Origin: Marinobacter vulgaris
GTDB lineage: Bacteria; Pseudomonadota; Gammaproteobacteria; Pseudomonadales; Oleiphilaceae
DNA length: 64,000 nucleotides
Assembly: GCF_003344045.1 (NCBI RefSeq)
Contig: NZ_QFWX01000003.1
Location: 310,001 to 374,000, forward strand
Direction: 5' to 3'
The notes under the pieces are model-generated. The model had not been told where the DNA came from, ran no database searches, and worked only from the letters and a program-made list of their open reading frames with translations. Made by a program: the position numbers and the translations under genes. Below, piece by piece: positions 43,934 to 54,152 of the stretch. Each line of letters opens with the position of its first letter. Positions within the stretch are counted from its first letter, which is position 1.

Positions 43934-44939
43934 TCCACTGATGCTTCGCTCACCCGCCAGTCGCCAGGGCGGCGTTGCGCTGATCATGGTGCTGCTGGCC
44001 ATGGCACTGGTGGTGATGCTGGCCGCCGGGATGACGCAGCAACAAAGTGTGCGGGTGTTTCGCGCCAGCCATTATCTCGCCCAGCAGCAGGGTCATAGTG
44101 TCGCCCTGGGGGCCGAAGCCTTTGCGCGACAGATCCTCGTTCGGGATTTCGAGGAGGACAAGGAAAATAACAGCCTGGTAGACAGCCTCGACGAGTTCTG
44201 GGCCCGGAACGCGGCGATATTGCCCCTGGATAACAACGGTGTTGCGGAAGTACAGATCGACGGCCTGGGGGGAAGGATCAACCTCAATGACCTGGTGCGC
44301 AGTGACGGCCAGGTTGATGCGGTGGTCCGGGACCGGCTGACCCGGCTGTTGCAGGTATTGGAGATCAGCACGGTGAATGTTGACGCCCTGATTGACTGGA
44401 TCGATCCCGATGACCAGACGGTCAGTGCCTACGGCGCCGAAGATGGCCAGTACCTGATGCAGGAACCTGCCTACCGGGCCGGAAACCAGCCGTTTGTGAC
44501 AGTTTCAGAGTTGCGGCTGATCGATGGCATGACCGAAGAGGCCTATCAGGCTCTGCGGCCCAATGTAACAGCCCTGCCGGTTGCGGGTCTGGGTATTAAC
44601 GTCAATACCGCTTCGGCGGCCGTGTTGCGTTCCCTGCACGAGGAACTGACACAGGCACAGGCAGACGCTATTCTTGAGAGGCGTCAGGAGGAGCGCTTCG
44701 AGAGTCTTCAGGATTTCCTGGCGCTGCCGGAATTCGCAGGCCTGGGTCTCAAGTCCACAGGGCTTGGACTGCAGACGCGATTTTTTGAAGTGGTATCCCG
44801 GATTACCTACGATGGCCGGGTTGCCAATCTGGTCAGCACCGTTTATCGCAGTCCCGAGGGCGAGATGCAGACTGTGCGTCGGGATACCGGCCAGAAAAAC
44901 CGGATCACGAAAGAGCCATACAGCATCTCCGGGCAGTAG
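43920..44939 (+). CDS. gspK: GspK, minor pseudopilin (tip)
   Basis: 339 residues from the ATG at 43920. N-terminus RQGG|VALIMVLLAMALVVML; position 5 is not Glu, as expected for GspK, which caps the pseudopilus. Contains the two SAM-like helical domains (SRITYDGRVANLVSTVYRS near the end) and the GGRINLNDLV motif. Met at 43941 is an alternative start. Confidence 0.95.
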   Translation: MPEANPLMLRSPASRQGGVALIMVLLAMALVVMLAAGMTQQQSVRVFRASHYLAQQQGHSVALGAEAFARQILVRDFEEDKENNSLVDSLDEFWARNAAILPLDNNGVAEVQIDGLGGRINLNDLVRSDGQVDAVVRDRLTRLLQVLEISTVNVDALIDWIDPDDQTVSAYGAEDGQYLMQEPAYRAGNQPFVTVSELRLIDGMTEEAYQALRPNVTALPVAGLGINVNTASAAVLRSLHEELTQAQADAILERRQEERFESLQDFLALPEFAGLGLKSTGLGLQTRFFEVVSRITYDGRVANLVSTVYRSPEGEMQTVRRDTGQKNRITKEPYSISGQ

Positions 44940-45010
44940 CTTTGGCCTCCTGGAATACCACTGATACCGACAATTAAGACCCCGAGGGGTTGAAAAGGAA
45001 ACTGTTCAGA

Positions 45011-46315
45011 ATGTCCTATCGCCTTTATGTCAGGCCCCTGCAACCTTTCGCGGTTCCTGACGCCACCCCGGAAGCCCAGCTGTACAACTGGGTTCTGCTC
45101 GATGCCAGCGGAGATGCCCAGGCCCGCGGGACGGCGGATCGAAGAGAAGACATTGAGCAGACACTGGCTCAGAACGACCTTGAGAGCGTAAGGCTGGTGG
45201 GCCTGATCCCGGGCGAGGAGGCGCTTTTTTGCCTGGCGGATATTCCGGCCAGGCAAACTCGCTTTGTTCACCAAGCATTGCCCTATGCGGTCGAGGAGCA
45301 GATAGCCCAGGATATTGAGAGTGTTCATCTTGCTCTGGGAAATCGCACCGAAAAAGGGTTCCGGGTAGCCGCTGTCGACCACAACCGGATGGCGGAGTGG
45401 GTCGCGATGTTCAGCGGCTGGGCGTACCTGAAGCTTGAAGCGATCTACCCCGATGCCGGGCTACTGCCGCTTACCGAGGGGGGGTGGTCAATCTGCCTGG
45501 ATGGCGAAACCATCATGTTGGCGAGTGATCAGGGCGAATGGCTCAGTGTTCAGGCCCGAAACCTCACCATGTTCACTCAGACACTGGCCCTGCCACCGTC
45601 TGATGACGTTGTTGTGGAGGTGCCGGTAACGGTTTACGGCACCGAACAGGAGTTCGAACATCAGCAGCCCGATCTCGTGGAGCTCAAATCTTCAGCGCGC
45701 CTGACGGTCAGAGAGCAAATCCTGGAGCTGATGCCATTGGAACTGCTGGCACACGCCCACCATCATCATCTGTGTCAGCCGATCAATCTCTGTCAGGGTG
45801 AGTACAGCATTCGCACCCGCAAGTCCGGTACCCTGGGCCCTTGGAAGCCGCTGCTGGCGGTCGCCAGTGTCTGGTTTGTGATCCAGATCGGTGTCGAGGT
45901 GGGTATGGGCCTGTATCACCAGCAAAAGGCTGATCAGACCCGGGAACAAGCCATGGCTATATATCGACAGGCGTTTCCCGATGACTCGAGAACCCACGCA
46001 GGCAATGTTCGCAGGGTTGTCGAAGGTCAGTTGCGCCAGATGCAGACGGATGGCCCCGATGCCGGGTTTATCACGCTTATGAAATACACCGGGGAACAGT
46101 ATTCACGAATACCGGACACAGGCTCGGTGATGTTCAATTCGGTCAATTACAGCAGCAATCGTGGCGAGCTGGTTGTGGATGTGCGGGCCGATAGTTATGG
46201 CAAGTTGAGCACGCTGCGAAACGGTCTTACAAGCCGGGGCCTGAGAGCGGAAATAGGCTCAGTGGTGAACGAATCCGATGGCGCCCGCGGTCGATTGACG
46301 GTTTCAGGAGGGTAA
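45011..46315 (+). CDS. gspL: GspL, inner-membrane GspE anchor
   Basis: 434 residues from the ATG at 45011 (AAGGAAA upstream; a TTG seven codons earlier is unlikely). Cytoplasmic actin-like domain about 1-255 (LVGLIPGEEALFCLADIPAR; FVHQALPYAVEEQIAQDIES), one helix about 285-305 (PLLAVASVWFVIQIGVEVGM), periplasmic ferredoxin-like domain to the end. Confidence 0.94.
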   Translation: MSYRLYVRPLQPFAVPDATPEAQLYNWVLLDASGDAQARGTADRREDIEQTLAQNDLESVRLVGLIPGEEALFCLADIPARQTRFVHQALPYAVEEQIAQDIESVHLALGNRTEKGFRVAAVDHNRMAEWVAMFSGWAYLKLEAIYPDAGLLPLTEGGWSICLDGETIMLASDQGEWLSVQARNLTMFTQTLALPPSDDVVVEVPVTVYGTEQEFEHQQPDLVELKSSARLTVREQILELMPLELLAHAHHHHLCQPINLCQGEYSIRTRKSGTLGPWKPLLAVASVWFVIQIGVEVGMGLYHQQKADQTREQAMAIYRQAFPDDSRTHAGNVRRVVEGQLRQMQTDGPDAGFITLMKYTGEQYSRIPDTGSVMFNSVNYSSNRGELVVDVRADSYGKLSTLRNGLTSRGLRAEIGSVVNESDGARGRLTVSGG

Positions 46316-46319
46316 CGGC

Positions 46320-46850
46320 ATGTTGGACAGAATCCGTGAACAACCGGCAGTGGGCAAGCTGATCGCCCAGTATGATCAGTTACCCCGCAGGGACCAGCAG
46401 GCGCTGACGGTTTTGGCGATTGCCGTCTTGCTGGGTATCCTCTATTTTGCCGTCTGGACACCGGCGGTGAATTTCCATGACCAGTCACTCAGCGAACGGG
46501 AGCGCTCAGCCGAGCTTCTGGCCTGGCTTGAGACCAATCGGGATTCACTGGAGCAATTGTCCGGTGCCACGGGTGGCCAGGGTAATTCCGCAATTGATAC
46601 GCCCGCAGACGGACGTGCGCTGATGTCCCTGGTTACCCGCAGTGCCGGAGAGGCGGGGCTGTCGCTGCAGCGTTTCGAACCGAGCGGTGATAACGCCATA
46701 AGAGTCTGGCTTGAGCGAGCGCCCTTTACCGAAGTGGCGAGCTGGCTCGAGCAGCTGAATACCGGGCACGGTGTTCAGATAGACCAGGCCTCCATGGATC
46801 GACAGAATGACCCCGGCATGGTATCCGTACGCCTGACTTTAACAATCTGA
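46320..46850 (+). CDS. gspM: GspM, inner-membrane T2SS protein
   Basis: 176 residues: short cytoplasmic part, one helix (ALTVLAIAVLLGILYFAVW), periplasmic coiled coil and ferredoxin-like domain (LSLQRFEPSGDNAIRVWLER; VASWLEQLNTGHGVQIDQAS). Partner of GspL. Last gene of the operon; gspN is absent. Confidence 0.93.
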   Translation: MLDRIREQPAVGKLIAQYDQLPRRDQQALTVLAIAVLLGILYFAVWTPAVNFHDQSLSERERSAELLAWLETNRDSLEQLSGATGGQGNSAIDTPADGRALMSLVTRSAGEAGLSLQRFEPSGDNAIRVWLERAPFTEVASWLEQLNTGHGVQIDQASMDRQNDPGMVSVRLTLTI

Positions 46851-46872
46851 GACGAACGCTGGAGAACACACG

Positions 46873-47538
46873 ATGACTGACGGCACAGACAATAATAACC
46901 GCAGGGAGCCGGCCATTGTCCGCCTCGATACCAGTGCCCGCAACGAGGCAATATCCATACTGGTTAGCGCCTATCGGAGCGAGCCCACGTTTCAGTACCT
47001 GTTTGATCATCGCCGGCCCGGTTACGAACAGCGGGTCCGGGCAACGGTGCGGGAATTGATTGATCTTTATTTCGAGCTGGATCAGGACGCCATTGGCGTA
47101 ATGGCCGATGATACTCTGGTGGCGGTCGCGTTTATCGGTGAGGCTGAGCTCAGGCTTAATCTCGCAGAGCAGATCAGCTGGCGGATTCGTATGGTACTGA
47201 CCGCCGGGTTTGCCTGCACCCGCCGTTACCTGGACTACCACGAGAAGATCAAGGCAATGCTGCCGCAGCCTCACGCCCACCAGCTGCCGTTGATGGGGGT
47301 CAACCCCAAGTACCAGCACAGGGGTTATGGGCGAATATTGCTGTCCACGGTGGAAAAACTGTGTGCAGAAAACCCTCGCGGGAACGGGCTCGTACTTGAT
47401 ACCGGCAATAGCCGGTATCTGCCGTTTTATGAATCGGAAGGGTTTCGCAGCCTTGGCACCATTCGCCTGGGTGATTTTGAAGACCATGTACTGTTTCGCG
47501 AGTTCCATGCCGGCGACGCGGCAATGACCCACGGATAA
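46873..47538 (+). CDS. GNAT-family N-acetyltransferase
   Basis: 221 residues with GGAGA before the ATG. The acetyl-CoA-binding motif A is [20 protein letters not shown] and motif B is [21 protein letters not shown]-terminal part ([19 protein letters not shown]) resembles other GNATs with a longer helical start. Substrate unknown. Lies between gspM and gor on the same strand. Confidence 0.88.
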   Translation: MTDGTDNNNRREPAIVRLDTSARNEAISILVSAYRSEPTFQYLFDHRRPGYEQRVRATVRELIDLYFELDQDAIGVMADDTLVAVAFIGEAELRLNLAEQISWRIRMVLTAGFACTRRYLDYHEKIKAMLPQPHAHQLPLMGVNPKYQHRGYGRILLSTVEKLCAENPRGNGLVLDTGNSRYLPFYESEGFRSLGTIRLGDFEDHVLFREFHAGDAAMTHG

Positions 47539-47570
47539 GCGAACAGATTGCTACCACGACAGGAGACGCT

Positions 47571-48932
47571 GTGTCTGACAAACAGGATTTCGATCTGATC
47601 ATTATTGGTGCCGGTTCCGGCGGTGTTCGGCTGGCCCGGATGTCTGCGGCAAAGGGAGCGCGAGTAGCGGTGGTTGAATCACGCTACCTCGGTGGTACCT
47701 GTGTCAACGTCGGCTGTGTTCCCAAAAAACTGTTCGTCTACGGCGCTCATGCTGGTGAAGACATTGCGGATGCAGCCGGTTATGGCTGGAACGTACCGGG
47801 TGATCAGGTCACTTTCGACTGGACCCGGCTGGTAGCCAACAAGAATGCCGAAATAGAGCGGCTCAATGGCATCTACGGGCGCATGCTCGAGAATGCCGGG
47901 GTCACGGTGATCGAAGGTACCGCTTCGCTGGCTGATGGCCATACGGTTGTCGTTGGCGAGCAAACCTATACCAGTAAACACATCACCGTGGCGACCGGAA
48001 GCTGGCCTGTTATTCCGGATGTGCCCGGCAAGGAATGCGTGCTTACGTCCAACGAGATGTTTTACCTGCCGCAACTGCCCCGGCAGGCGGTAATCTGGGG
48101 CGGTGGCTATATCGCAGTGGAGTTCGCCGGCATTCTCGCAGGCCTTGGCGTGGAAACAACACTGTTGTACCGGGGAGAACTTTTCCTGCGAGGCTTTGAC
48201 GACGACATTCGCGAATTTACCGCGGCGGAAATGCGCAAGAAAGGCATCGATCTGCGTTTCGGCGTCAATATTGAATCCATCGAAAGCGACAATGCCCATT
48301 ATGCGCTCAGCCTGACTGACGGCTCCCGCCTGAATGCAGGACTGGTTATGGCAGCCACGGGCCGCCGGGCGCTGGTGGACGGTCTTGGCCTGGAGGAGCT
48401 GGGCGTTCAGCTGAGTGCTTCCGGTCATGTGGTCGTGGATGACCAGTTCCAGACTGCTGTTCCGTCCATTACGGCCCTCGGTGACGTGATTGGCACTCCC
48501 CAGCTGACACCGGTTGCCCTGGCCCAGGGCATGGTGCTTTCACAGCGTTTGTTCGGCGATGGCAAGGGTGAAATGGACTATGCCAGTATACCCACCGCGG
48601 TATTCTGCCAGCCCAATATCGGCACCGTTGGTCTGACCGAGGCGGAGGCCCGGCAAGCTGGCCACAAGTTGCGTATTTACCGGTCTGAGTTCAAACCCAT
48701 GAAACACACTCTCAGTGGCCGGGACGAGCGGGCCATGATGAAACTGGTGGTGGATGATGAGTCAGACCGGGTGCTTGGTGCGCACATGGTAGGGCCGGAT
48801 GCTGGCGAGATTACCCAGGGGATCGCCGTTGCCATCAAGGCCGGGGCTACCAAGGCACAATTTGACAGCACCATAGGCATTCATCCGACCTCTGCAGAAG
48901 AATTCGTCACCATGCGCAACCCGGTGGCCTAA
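47571..48932 (+). CDS. gor: Glutathione reductase
   Basis: NADPH-dependent reduction of glutathione disulfide. 453 residues from a GTG at 47571, AGGAGA upstream. FAD motif [20 protein letters not shown], redox-active Cys44 and Cys49 ([14 protein letters not shown]), NADPH domain [18 protein letters not shown], and the C-terminal active-site His in [20 protein letters not shown] favours glutathione over lipoamide or mercuric ion. Confidence 0.95.
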   Translation: MSDKQDFDLIIIGAGSGGVRLARMSAAKGARVAVVESRYLGGTCVNVGCVPKKLFVYGAHAGEDIADAAGYGWNVPGDQVTFDWTRLVANKNAEIERLNGIYGRMLENAGVTVIEGTASLADGHTVVVGEQTYTSKHITVATGSWPVIPDVPGKECVLTSNEMFYLPQLPRQAVIWGGGYIAVEFAGILAGLGVETTLLYRGELFLRGFDDDIREFTAAEMRKKGIDLRFGVNIESIESDNAHYALSLTDGSRLNAGLVMAATGRRALVDGLGLEELGVQLSASGHVVVDDQFQTAVPSITALGDVIGTPQLTPVALAQGMVLSQRLFGDGKGEMDYASIPTAVFCQPNIGTVGLTEAEARQAGHKLRIYRSEFKPMKHTLSGRDERAMMKLVVDDESDRVLGAHMVGPDAGEITQGIAVAIKAGATKAQFDSTIGIHPTSAEEFVTMRNPVA

Positions 48933-48952
48933 GACAGATCGTCAGCCGCTGT

Positions 48953-50902
48953 TTACACCCGTATCCAGCGGCTGAGTACTTTTCTCAGGTTCTCTTTTCT
49001 GACCGGCTTCGATAGATAGCCGTTCATTCCCGCTTCACGGCAGGTGGACTCGGTTCCCGGAAGCGCATCAGCGGTCAGCGCAATGATCGGCGTGCCGCTC
49101 TGGCCATTGCTCTTTTCCCACTGCCGGATGCAGCGGGTGGTCTCGTAGCCGTCCATAAACGGCATGTGGCAATCCATCAGGATCACGTCATACCCGGCGT
49201 GGTTGGTCTGCACCATCACCAGAGCCTCCTCGCCATTGATCGCGACATCGGTCTCGAACCCCAGACGTTTGAGCATGGCAGTGGCCACCCTCTGGTTTAC
49301 AATGTTGTCCTCTACCACCAGTGCCCGGGCCTTTTCATTGTCAGCTACCGGTGGAACCGATTCCGGTGAGGTTGCCTGGGTGGGCGGTGTCGCCTGCTCA
49401 AAGGGCAACTCGAACCGGAAGGAAGAGCCTTTGCCGGGATCGGTTTCCACTTTCACATGGCCGCCCATCAGCTCGACCAGCCGTTGCACCAGGGAAAGCC
49501 CCATGCCTGTCCCCCCGTAACGCCTGGAATTGCCGGTTTCCAGTTGTTCGAACGAATTGAAGATGTCATGAATACGTTCAATGGGGATTCCACATCCGGA
49601 ATCACTGACGGTGCAATTCAGTACCACGCAGTTGTCTTCCAGGGGAAACCACCCCGCCACCACATTGATGTAGCCGTCACCGGTAAACTTGATGGCATTA
49701 TCAATCAGTCCCGCGAGGATTTGTCGCAGTCTTGAGGCATCACCGAGCACTGTCGGATGCTCTGGCCATTCCCCCAGGAATTTGGTCGACAGTGTCAGGC
49801 CCTGCTGTTCAGCAAGGTGGCGGTAGCTCGCCGTGCAGTTGGTGATCAGCTGTTGCAGGTCAAACTCGCGGTTTTCCAGCTCCAGTGTGCCGCGCTCAAT
49901 GTTGGAGTAGACCAGAATGTCGTTGATAACGGTCAGCAGGTCTTCCGTGGAGTGACGGGCCGTTTGCAGATAATCGTTCTGACGCGGGCTCAGGGGTTCC
50001 TCGGTAATCAGTTCAATCATGCCCAGGACACCGTTAAGTGGCGTGCGCAGTTCGTGGCTCATGGTTGCCAGAAATTCCGATTTTGCACGGTTGGCCAGTT
50101 CCGCCCGCTCCCTGGCTTTCTCGGAAGAAGCCAGGGTCTCATCCCTTGATTGCTCGAGTGTTCTGAGATGGGTCGCCAGCGAGTTCAGGCTTTCCTCCAG
50201 TTCCCGAATTTCGCGAGTGGTGCCCGTCCTGCTGACGGGGACCTCTTCGTAATCCCTGTCGGTGAGCCTTGTTACCCGCCGCGAAAGGCCCCGAATGGGA
50301 GAGATGATACTGTTAAGAGAGTGATTGACAATCAGCAGGGTAAACAGCAGCAGTGAAAAGCCAACGGCAAGCGACGTCCACAGTATGTCCTGACGGCGCG
50401 CCGCCAGTTGTTCTTTGCTGACACCAACCTCCACCGTGCCTACTCTCAGGGCTCCGGCCCCGAAGCCGTAATTCGGTTCGAACCACTCAGTCTGGCGATT
50501 TTCACCAAGGTCCAGTGGTTGTTGCAGGATTTCCGACTCGAACACATCGAATCTGTCGTCCGTTGTTGTATCTGGCGCCTGGCCCTGCGACACAAAGCCG
50601 ACCTCCTCACCAACCAGATTGGACACCCGGATCCATTGTGCCCGGCTGCGCTGCAGGGACTGGGACAGAATCTGCTCCAGGGCTGCGGAATTGCCGGAAA
50701 CCACCGCGTATTCAACCGCCGGGGCAAGGCTGTCTGCCAGCATCTGGCTACTGTCGGCCAGATCCTTGCGGGCATCGTCCAGGCGTGCGGAGGTGAAAAA
50801 CACCATCAGCACAATAAACATGACGATGGCCGGGGCCGCTCCCAATAGCAAAAGCTTTCTCGACAGTGGAGCCTGCGCGTCTGACTCATTATTCATCGGC
50901 AC
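48953..50902 (-). CDS. Hybrid sensor histidine kinase
   Basis: 649 residues. First membrane helix about 16-38, a periplasmic domain of about 150 residues (ADSLAPAVEYAVVSGNSAAL), second helix near 195, HAMP about 205-255 (IISPIRGLSRRVTRLTDRDY), dimerisation domain with His283 (MSHELRTPLNGVLGMIELI), ATPase domain (DNAIKFTGDG; GGTGMGLSLVQRLVELMGG), and a C-terminal receiver with Asp577 (VILMDCHMPFMDGYETT). No DNA-binding output, so it must pass phosphate on. BarA-like in layout. Overlaps the binding-protein gene by 14 bases, so it belongs to that operon. Confidence 0.93.
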   Translation of the reverse strand: MPMNNESDAQAPLSRKLLLLGAAPAIVMFIVLMVFFTSARLDDARKDLADSSQMLADSLAPAVEYAVVSGNSAALEQILSQSLQRSRAQWIRVSNLVGEEVGFVSQGQAPDTTTDDRFDVFESEILQQPLDLGENRQTEWFEPNYGFGAGALRVGTVEVGVSKEQLAARRQDILWTSLAVGFSLLLFTLLIVNHSLNSIISPIRGLSRRVTRLTDRDYEEVPVSRTGTTREIRELEESLNSLATHLRTLEQSRDETLASSEKARERAELANRAKSEFLATMSHELRTPLNGVLGMIELITEEPLSPRQNDYLQTARHSTEDLLTVINDILVYSNIERGTLELENREFDLQQLITNCTASYRHLAEQQGLTLSTKFLGEWPEHPTVLGDASRLRQILAGLIDNAIKFTGDGYINVVAGWFPLEDNCVVLNCTVSDSGCGIPIERIHDIFNSFEQLETGNSRRYGGTGMGLSLVQRLVELMGGHVKVETDPGKGSSFRFELPFEQATPPTQATSPESVPPVADNEKARALVVEDNIVNQRVATAMLKRLGFETDVAINGEEALVMVQTNHAGYDVILMDCHMPFMDGYETTRCIRQWEKSNGQSGTPIIALTADALPGTESTCREAGMNGYLSKPVRKENLRKVLSRWIRV

Positions 50903-51869
50903 TCTCCCTTGGCCCGGCGAGCCGCTGCTCTACTGATCTGACAATTTCCTGCCGGTCCGGGAGCGGGATATTCAGGGACCGCGCGACCTGCAGGTTCAGC
51001 TGGATACTGAAATTGTCGGGATAGGCCGGTGGTGGAAACTGGCCACCGGCCCGGTATTGCTCAATGAAATCTGCGGCCAGGTCAGCAATCTCAGTGAGTG
51101 GGGTATAGGTTGATGCCAGAGAGCCTGCCCGGACATATGGCTGGCTTGGACCAATGACAATACGGTTCCGCCGGTAGGCGGTCAGCAGGATGTGTTTGAT
51201 GGTTCTGGGGTTATAGATATTGTTATCGGGGGCCGCCAGGATAAAGTCTCCATAGTTCAGCGCACGGATCAGCGTTGGTATGAGCCTGTCATCGGAGGTG
51301 ACAACAAAGATTTTCCCTTCCAGACCGTGATCGGGAAGCTTTTCGGTTAACGGTTCGTAGAGTTCCACGGTATCAGGACGCGCCAACATCGCCACCCGTG
51401 TAGCCTGCGGCAGAATGACCTTGCCGGCAAGGGCCTGCCGCAGAAGCGGTGGGTCGTAAAGAATTCCGGAAACGGAGCCGCCGGAGCGTTCGGCATAGCC
51501 ATCAATGAAGGTCTGGTCCACGAGCAATGCCAGGATGGGTACATTCCTGTTTTCCTGGCGAACCCGGGTAAACGCTTCCGGGCCCAATGCAATGACCGGC
51601 GTCGTCGCGTCCTGGGATGTCTGTCCGGGTTGGAAAGAGCGTATAACGGTTGTGCTTCCCAATGCGTCGTCGAGTAATGAACGCATGCGGCGATTGAGCG
51701 CTGAATTCTCAGAGCCTGCAAGATAGACCAGCGAACCGCCTGCAGATTGGGCGGCGGCCATCTGGATGGACTGAGAGACAAACAGAAACAGGGCAAGGAT
51801 AACCAGGTGCCATCTGGTTGCAGCCGAACCTGGTTTTGCCGGAATATTCAGGTGCTCTGGTGCTTTCAT
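50889..51869 (-). CDS. Periplasmic ABC-type binding protein without partner permease
   Basis: 326 residues with an N-terminal hydrophobic signal (HLVILALFLFVSQSIQMAAA) and cleavage near AAAQS. The rest follows the ABC_sub_bind/TrpX-like fold (two alternating alpha/beta lobes: VPILALLVDQTFIDGYAERS; GSVSGILYDPPLLRQALAGK; AAPDNNIYNPRTIKHILLTA). No ABC permease or ATPase lies nearby. Position between a TonB receptor and a sensor kinase suggests a periplasmic ligand carrier or kinase input. Ligand unknown. Confidence 0.8.
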   Translation of the reverse strand: MKAPEHLNIPAKPGSAATRWHLVILALFLFVSQSIQMAAAQSAGGSLVYLAGSENSALNRRMRSLLDDALGSTTVIRSFQPGQTSQDATTPVIALGPEAFTRVRQENRNVPILALLVDQTFIDGYAERSGGSVSGILYDPPLLRQALAGKVILPQATRVAMLARPDTVELYEPLTEKLPDHGLEGKIFVVTSDDRLIPTLIRALNYGDFILAAPDNNIYNPRTIKHILLTAYRRNRIVIGPSQPYVRAGSLASTYTPLTEIADLAADFIEQYRAGGQFPPPAYPDNFSIQLNLQVARSLNIPLPDRQEIVRSVEQRLAGPRESADE

Positions 51870-51901
51870 ACCGTCCGGGGTCTGATGTCGTCCTTGGGGT
51901 T

Positions 51902-54094
51902 TCAGAATCTTACGCCCGCTTCAACGAAGAACTGGTTGTGGTCCCTGATAATGTTGCTTGGACTAAGAGTGGGATCCCTGCTGAGGTAGTGTTGCATGGT
52001 TAAGGCCAGTTCGTAACTGTAGCCGGTTGCAAATATACGCCGTGCCAGACGGAAATCGGCGCGCTCGAACTGGGAGCGGCGGAATTCGTCGGCAAAATAG
52101 AAAGCAGCCGAGGAGGTCAGGTCGAAAGGCAGATCCTGAATCCATGCAACGCTTCCCGAGTGTCTGACCGAGAGCCGACCAAGAAGATCGATGGCGTATT
52201 GCCTGTCTCCTGCGTCGCGATCATCGTCCCCGGTATAGCGCCCGTTCTGATCCAGATAGGCATAAGTGACCCGTAGCTTTGTGCCCGGGAAATCCAGGGA
52301 GGCTTCAACTTCGAAGCCTTCCTGATCCAGTGCCACGTTGTTATCAATGGTCCATTCTCCCTCATTGATAATACCGCTGATCATGTCCCGGAGCTGGTCA
52401 TTAAAGTACCGGACTTCCAGGGAAAGGGTGGAGGAGTCCAGATAATATTGACCAAAATAACTTATTTCCCGTGAAGTTATACGTTCTTCTTCAAGTGTTT
52501 TCCCATAGGTCGATGTGGCAGGATCCACCAGATCCGCAACGAGGAACCTCTGCCCTTCAGCGTCGGTGAAGGGAGGCGGCACATTTCTGGGGCGGTAGGA
52601 CCAGTCGGGATTCTGCTCGAACGCATCCGGTGTCCGGACAGCCCTGGAGTAGACAAACCGGAGCGTATGGTTATCGGAGAGGATGAAGTTTGCCGCAAGC
52701 CTCGGTGAGAAATATCCCTCGTCCGTTGTGGTGGTTTTTTCCCAGTTGCCGCCTGAATTCAACGTCAGCCAGCGAAAGGGCGAGTACTCAAGATTGCCGA
52801 AAATCCGTGACTGGTAGTTGGTGCCGCGGCCATTGAAAAATGTCTCGGACCGGTAAGTGTCCTCCCGATATCCCAGGCCAGAGACGAGTTTCAGGTCCGG
52901 ATTGAACAGGATGGTGTCCTGTAGCTCGAATTCCAGACGTGACTCTTCGATGTCTTCGTTCAGATTTGCTCTGAAAGGGTCAGTCTCGTCCCGGCCACAG
53001 GGAGTGAGTTCCGGCGTGGAAGACCCGGGGTCAAGAATCTGCGAAAATTCCGACTCGGGGATGCAGATTGTAAACCTCTGCCGCCGGTCGTAATTCTGAA
53101 AGGATGTCTGGATATGGAAGAAGTGACGTTCCGATAGGCTTACATTCAGTCTCGTTTGAACATAGTAGTCGTCTACAAGAGTGTCGTAATTTTCGTCGGC
53201 TCCGAGCTTTCCGTTTTTACGGGCGTCTTCTTCGTCAATACCGTCAACGACACCGGCCCGTAGGTCGAGATCATAGCTGTTGTTAAACGTCAGATTGCTG
53301 TCGTAGTTAAACGTGTTCATGTCGTATCCGTTATGGAACGGATAGATTTTGCCATCGTCTTCCTGTTCGTCAAACCCGTCTGATTTTCGCTTTTCATAGG
53401 CCAGCCGCCACCTGTAATCTTCACTGGCGTCACCGACGGAACCAAACGCCCGCCGGTAACCCCGGGACCCGGAAACGGCTCGTAATTGAACGCCCACCGT
53501 GTCTTCTGGCGCCCGGGTAATGATATTAATGGTTCCCAGGAAGGCGTTGATGCCATAGGCCGCGCTGTTTGGGCCGCGGCTGACTTCGATCCGCTCAATC
53601 AGCTCCAGCGGCACCGGCATTGCATTCCAGTCCATGTCCGACAGGCTGGGGGTATAGGCTGTGCGACCGTCAACCTGAACCTGCAGCCGACGCTGTTCAT
53701 AGTGTACAGTCCCGTGATAGCTGGTTACCGGCTGGTTGCTGCCAACCGCATTAACCGTCATGCCGGGTACCAGGCGGAAAACCTCCACCAGGTTCATAAT
53801 GCCAAGATCCCGAATCATTTCGCCGGTGATGATGGTTGTTGTACCGGGAACCCGGGATTTTGGTTGTCTGAGCCGGGTGGTGGTGAGAACTTCCGGTATG
53901 TCTGAGCCTATTTCAAAGACCTCGGGTGCATCACCAGAGGCGGCAAGATCGAAGGTTTCAGCCGTGTCCTCGGCGGCATTCGCCATTGTAAGACTGGAGA
54001 CTATGCCAGCCAGAGTGAGGGCGAGCAGGCGGCAGGACGTCCGGGGACTGCCGGGAAACTCCGGATTTTTCACAGGATCGTTCGTAACGGACAT
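51902..54094 (-). CDS. TonB-dependent outer-membrane receptor
   Basis: 730 residues. Signal peptide (LLALTLAGIVSSLTMANAAE) after a 20-residue polar start, a TonB-box-like stretch (EVLTTTRLRQP), plug domain about 70-190 (TTIITGEMIRDLGIMNLVEV; VSRGPNSAAYGINAFLGTIN), then a 22-strand-type barrel ending in Phe (FFVEAGVRF). Plug style (VPGTTTIITGEMI; LVEVFRLVPGMTV) is nearest vitamin B12/colicin-type and related receptors, but the substrate cannot be named. First gene of the set with the binding protein (32 bases downstream) and the kinase. Confidence 0.93.
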   Translation of the reverse strand: MSVTNDPVKNPEFPGSPRTSCRLLALTLAGIVSSLTMANAAEDTAETFDLAASGDAPEVFEIGSDIPEVLTTTRLRQPKSRVPGTTTIITGEMIRDLGIMNLVEVFRLVPGMTVNAVGSNQPVTSYHGTVHYEQRRLQVQVDGRTAYTPSLSDMDWNAMPVPLELIERIEVSRGPNSAAYGINAFLGTINIITRAPEDTVGVQLRAVSGSRGYRRAFGSVGDASEDYRWRLAYEKRKSDGFDEQEDDGKIYPFHNGYDMNTFNYDSNLTFNNSYDLDLRAGVVDGIDEEDARKNGKLGADENYDTLVDDYYVQTRLNVSLSERHFFHIQTSFQNYDRRQRFTICIPESEFSQILDPGSSTPELTPCGRDETDPFRANLNEDIEESRLEFELQDTILFNPDLKLVSGLGYREDTYRSETFFNGRGTNYQSRIFGNLEYSPFRWLTLNSGGNWEKTTTTDEGYFSPRLAANFILSDNHTLRFVYSRAVRTPDAFEQNPDWSYRPRNVPPPFTDAEGQRFLVADLVDPATSTYGKTLEEERITSREISYFGQYYLDSSTLSLEVRYFNDQLRDMISGIINEGEWTIDNNVALDQEGFEVEASLDFPGTKLRVTYAYLDQNGRYTGDDDRDAGDRQYAIDLLGRLSVRHSGSVAWIQDLPFDLTSSAAFYFADEFRRSQFERADFRLARRIFATGYSYELALTMQHYLSRDPTLSPSNIIRDHNQFFVEAGVRF

Positions 54095-54152
54095 GGGTGT
54101 CGTTTTATACTTTGCCGAGTGTGGGAGCTTTTTATAGTGACTGCTTAACGCT

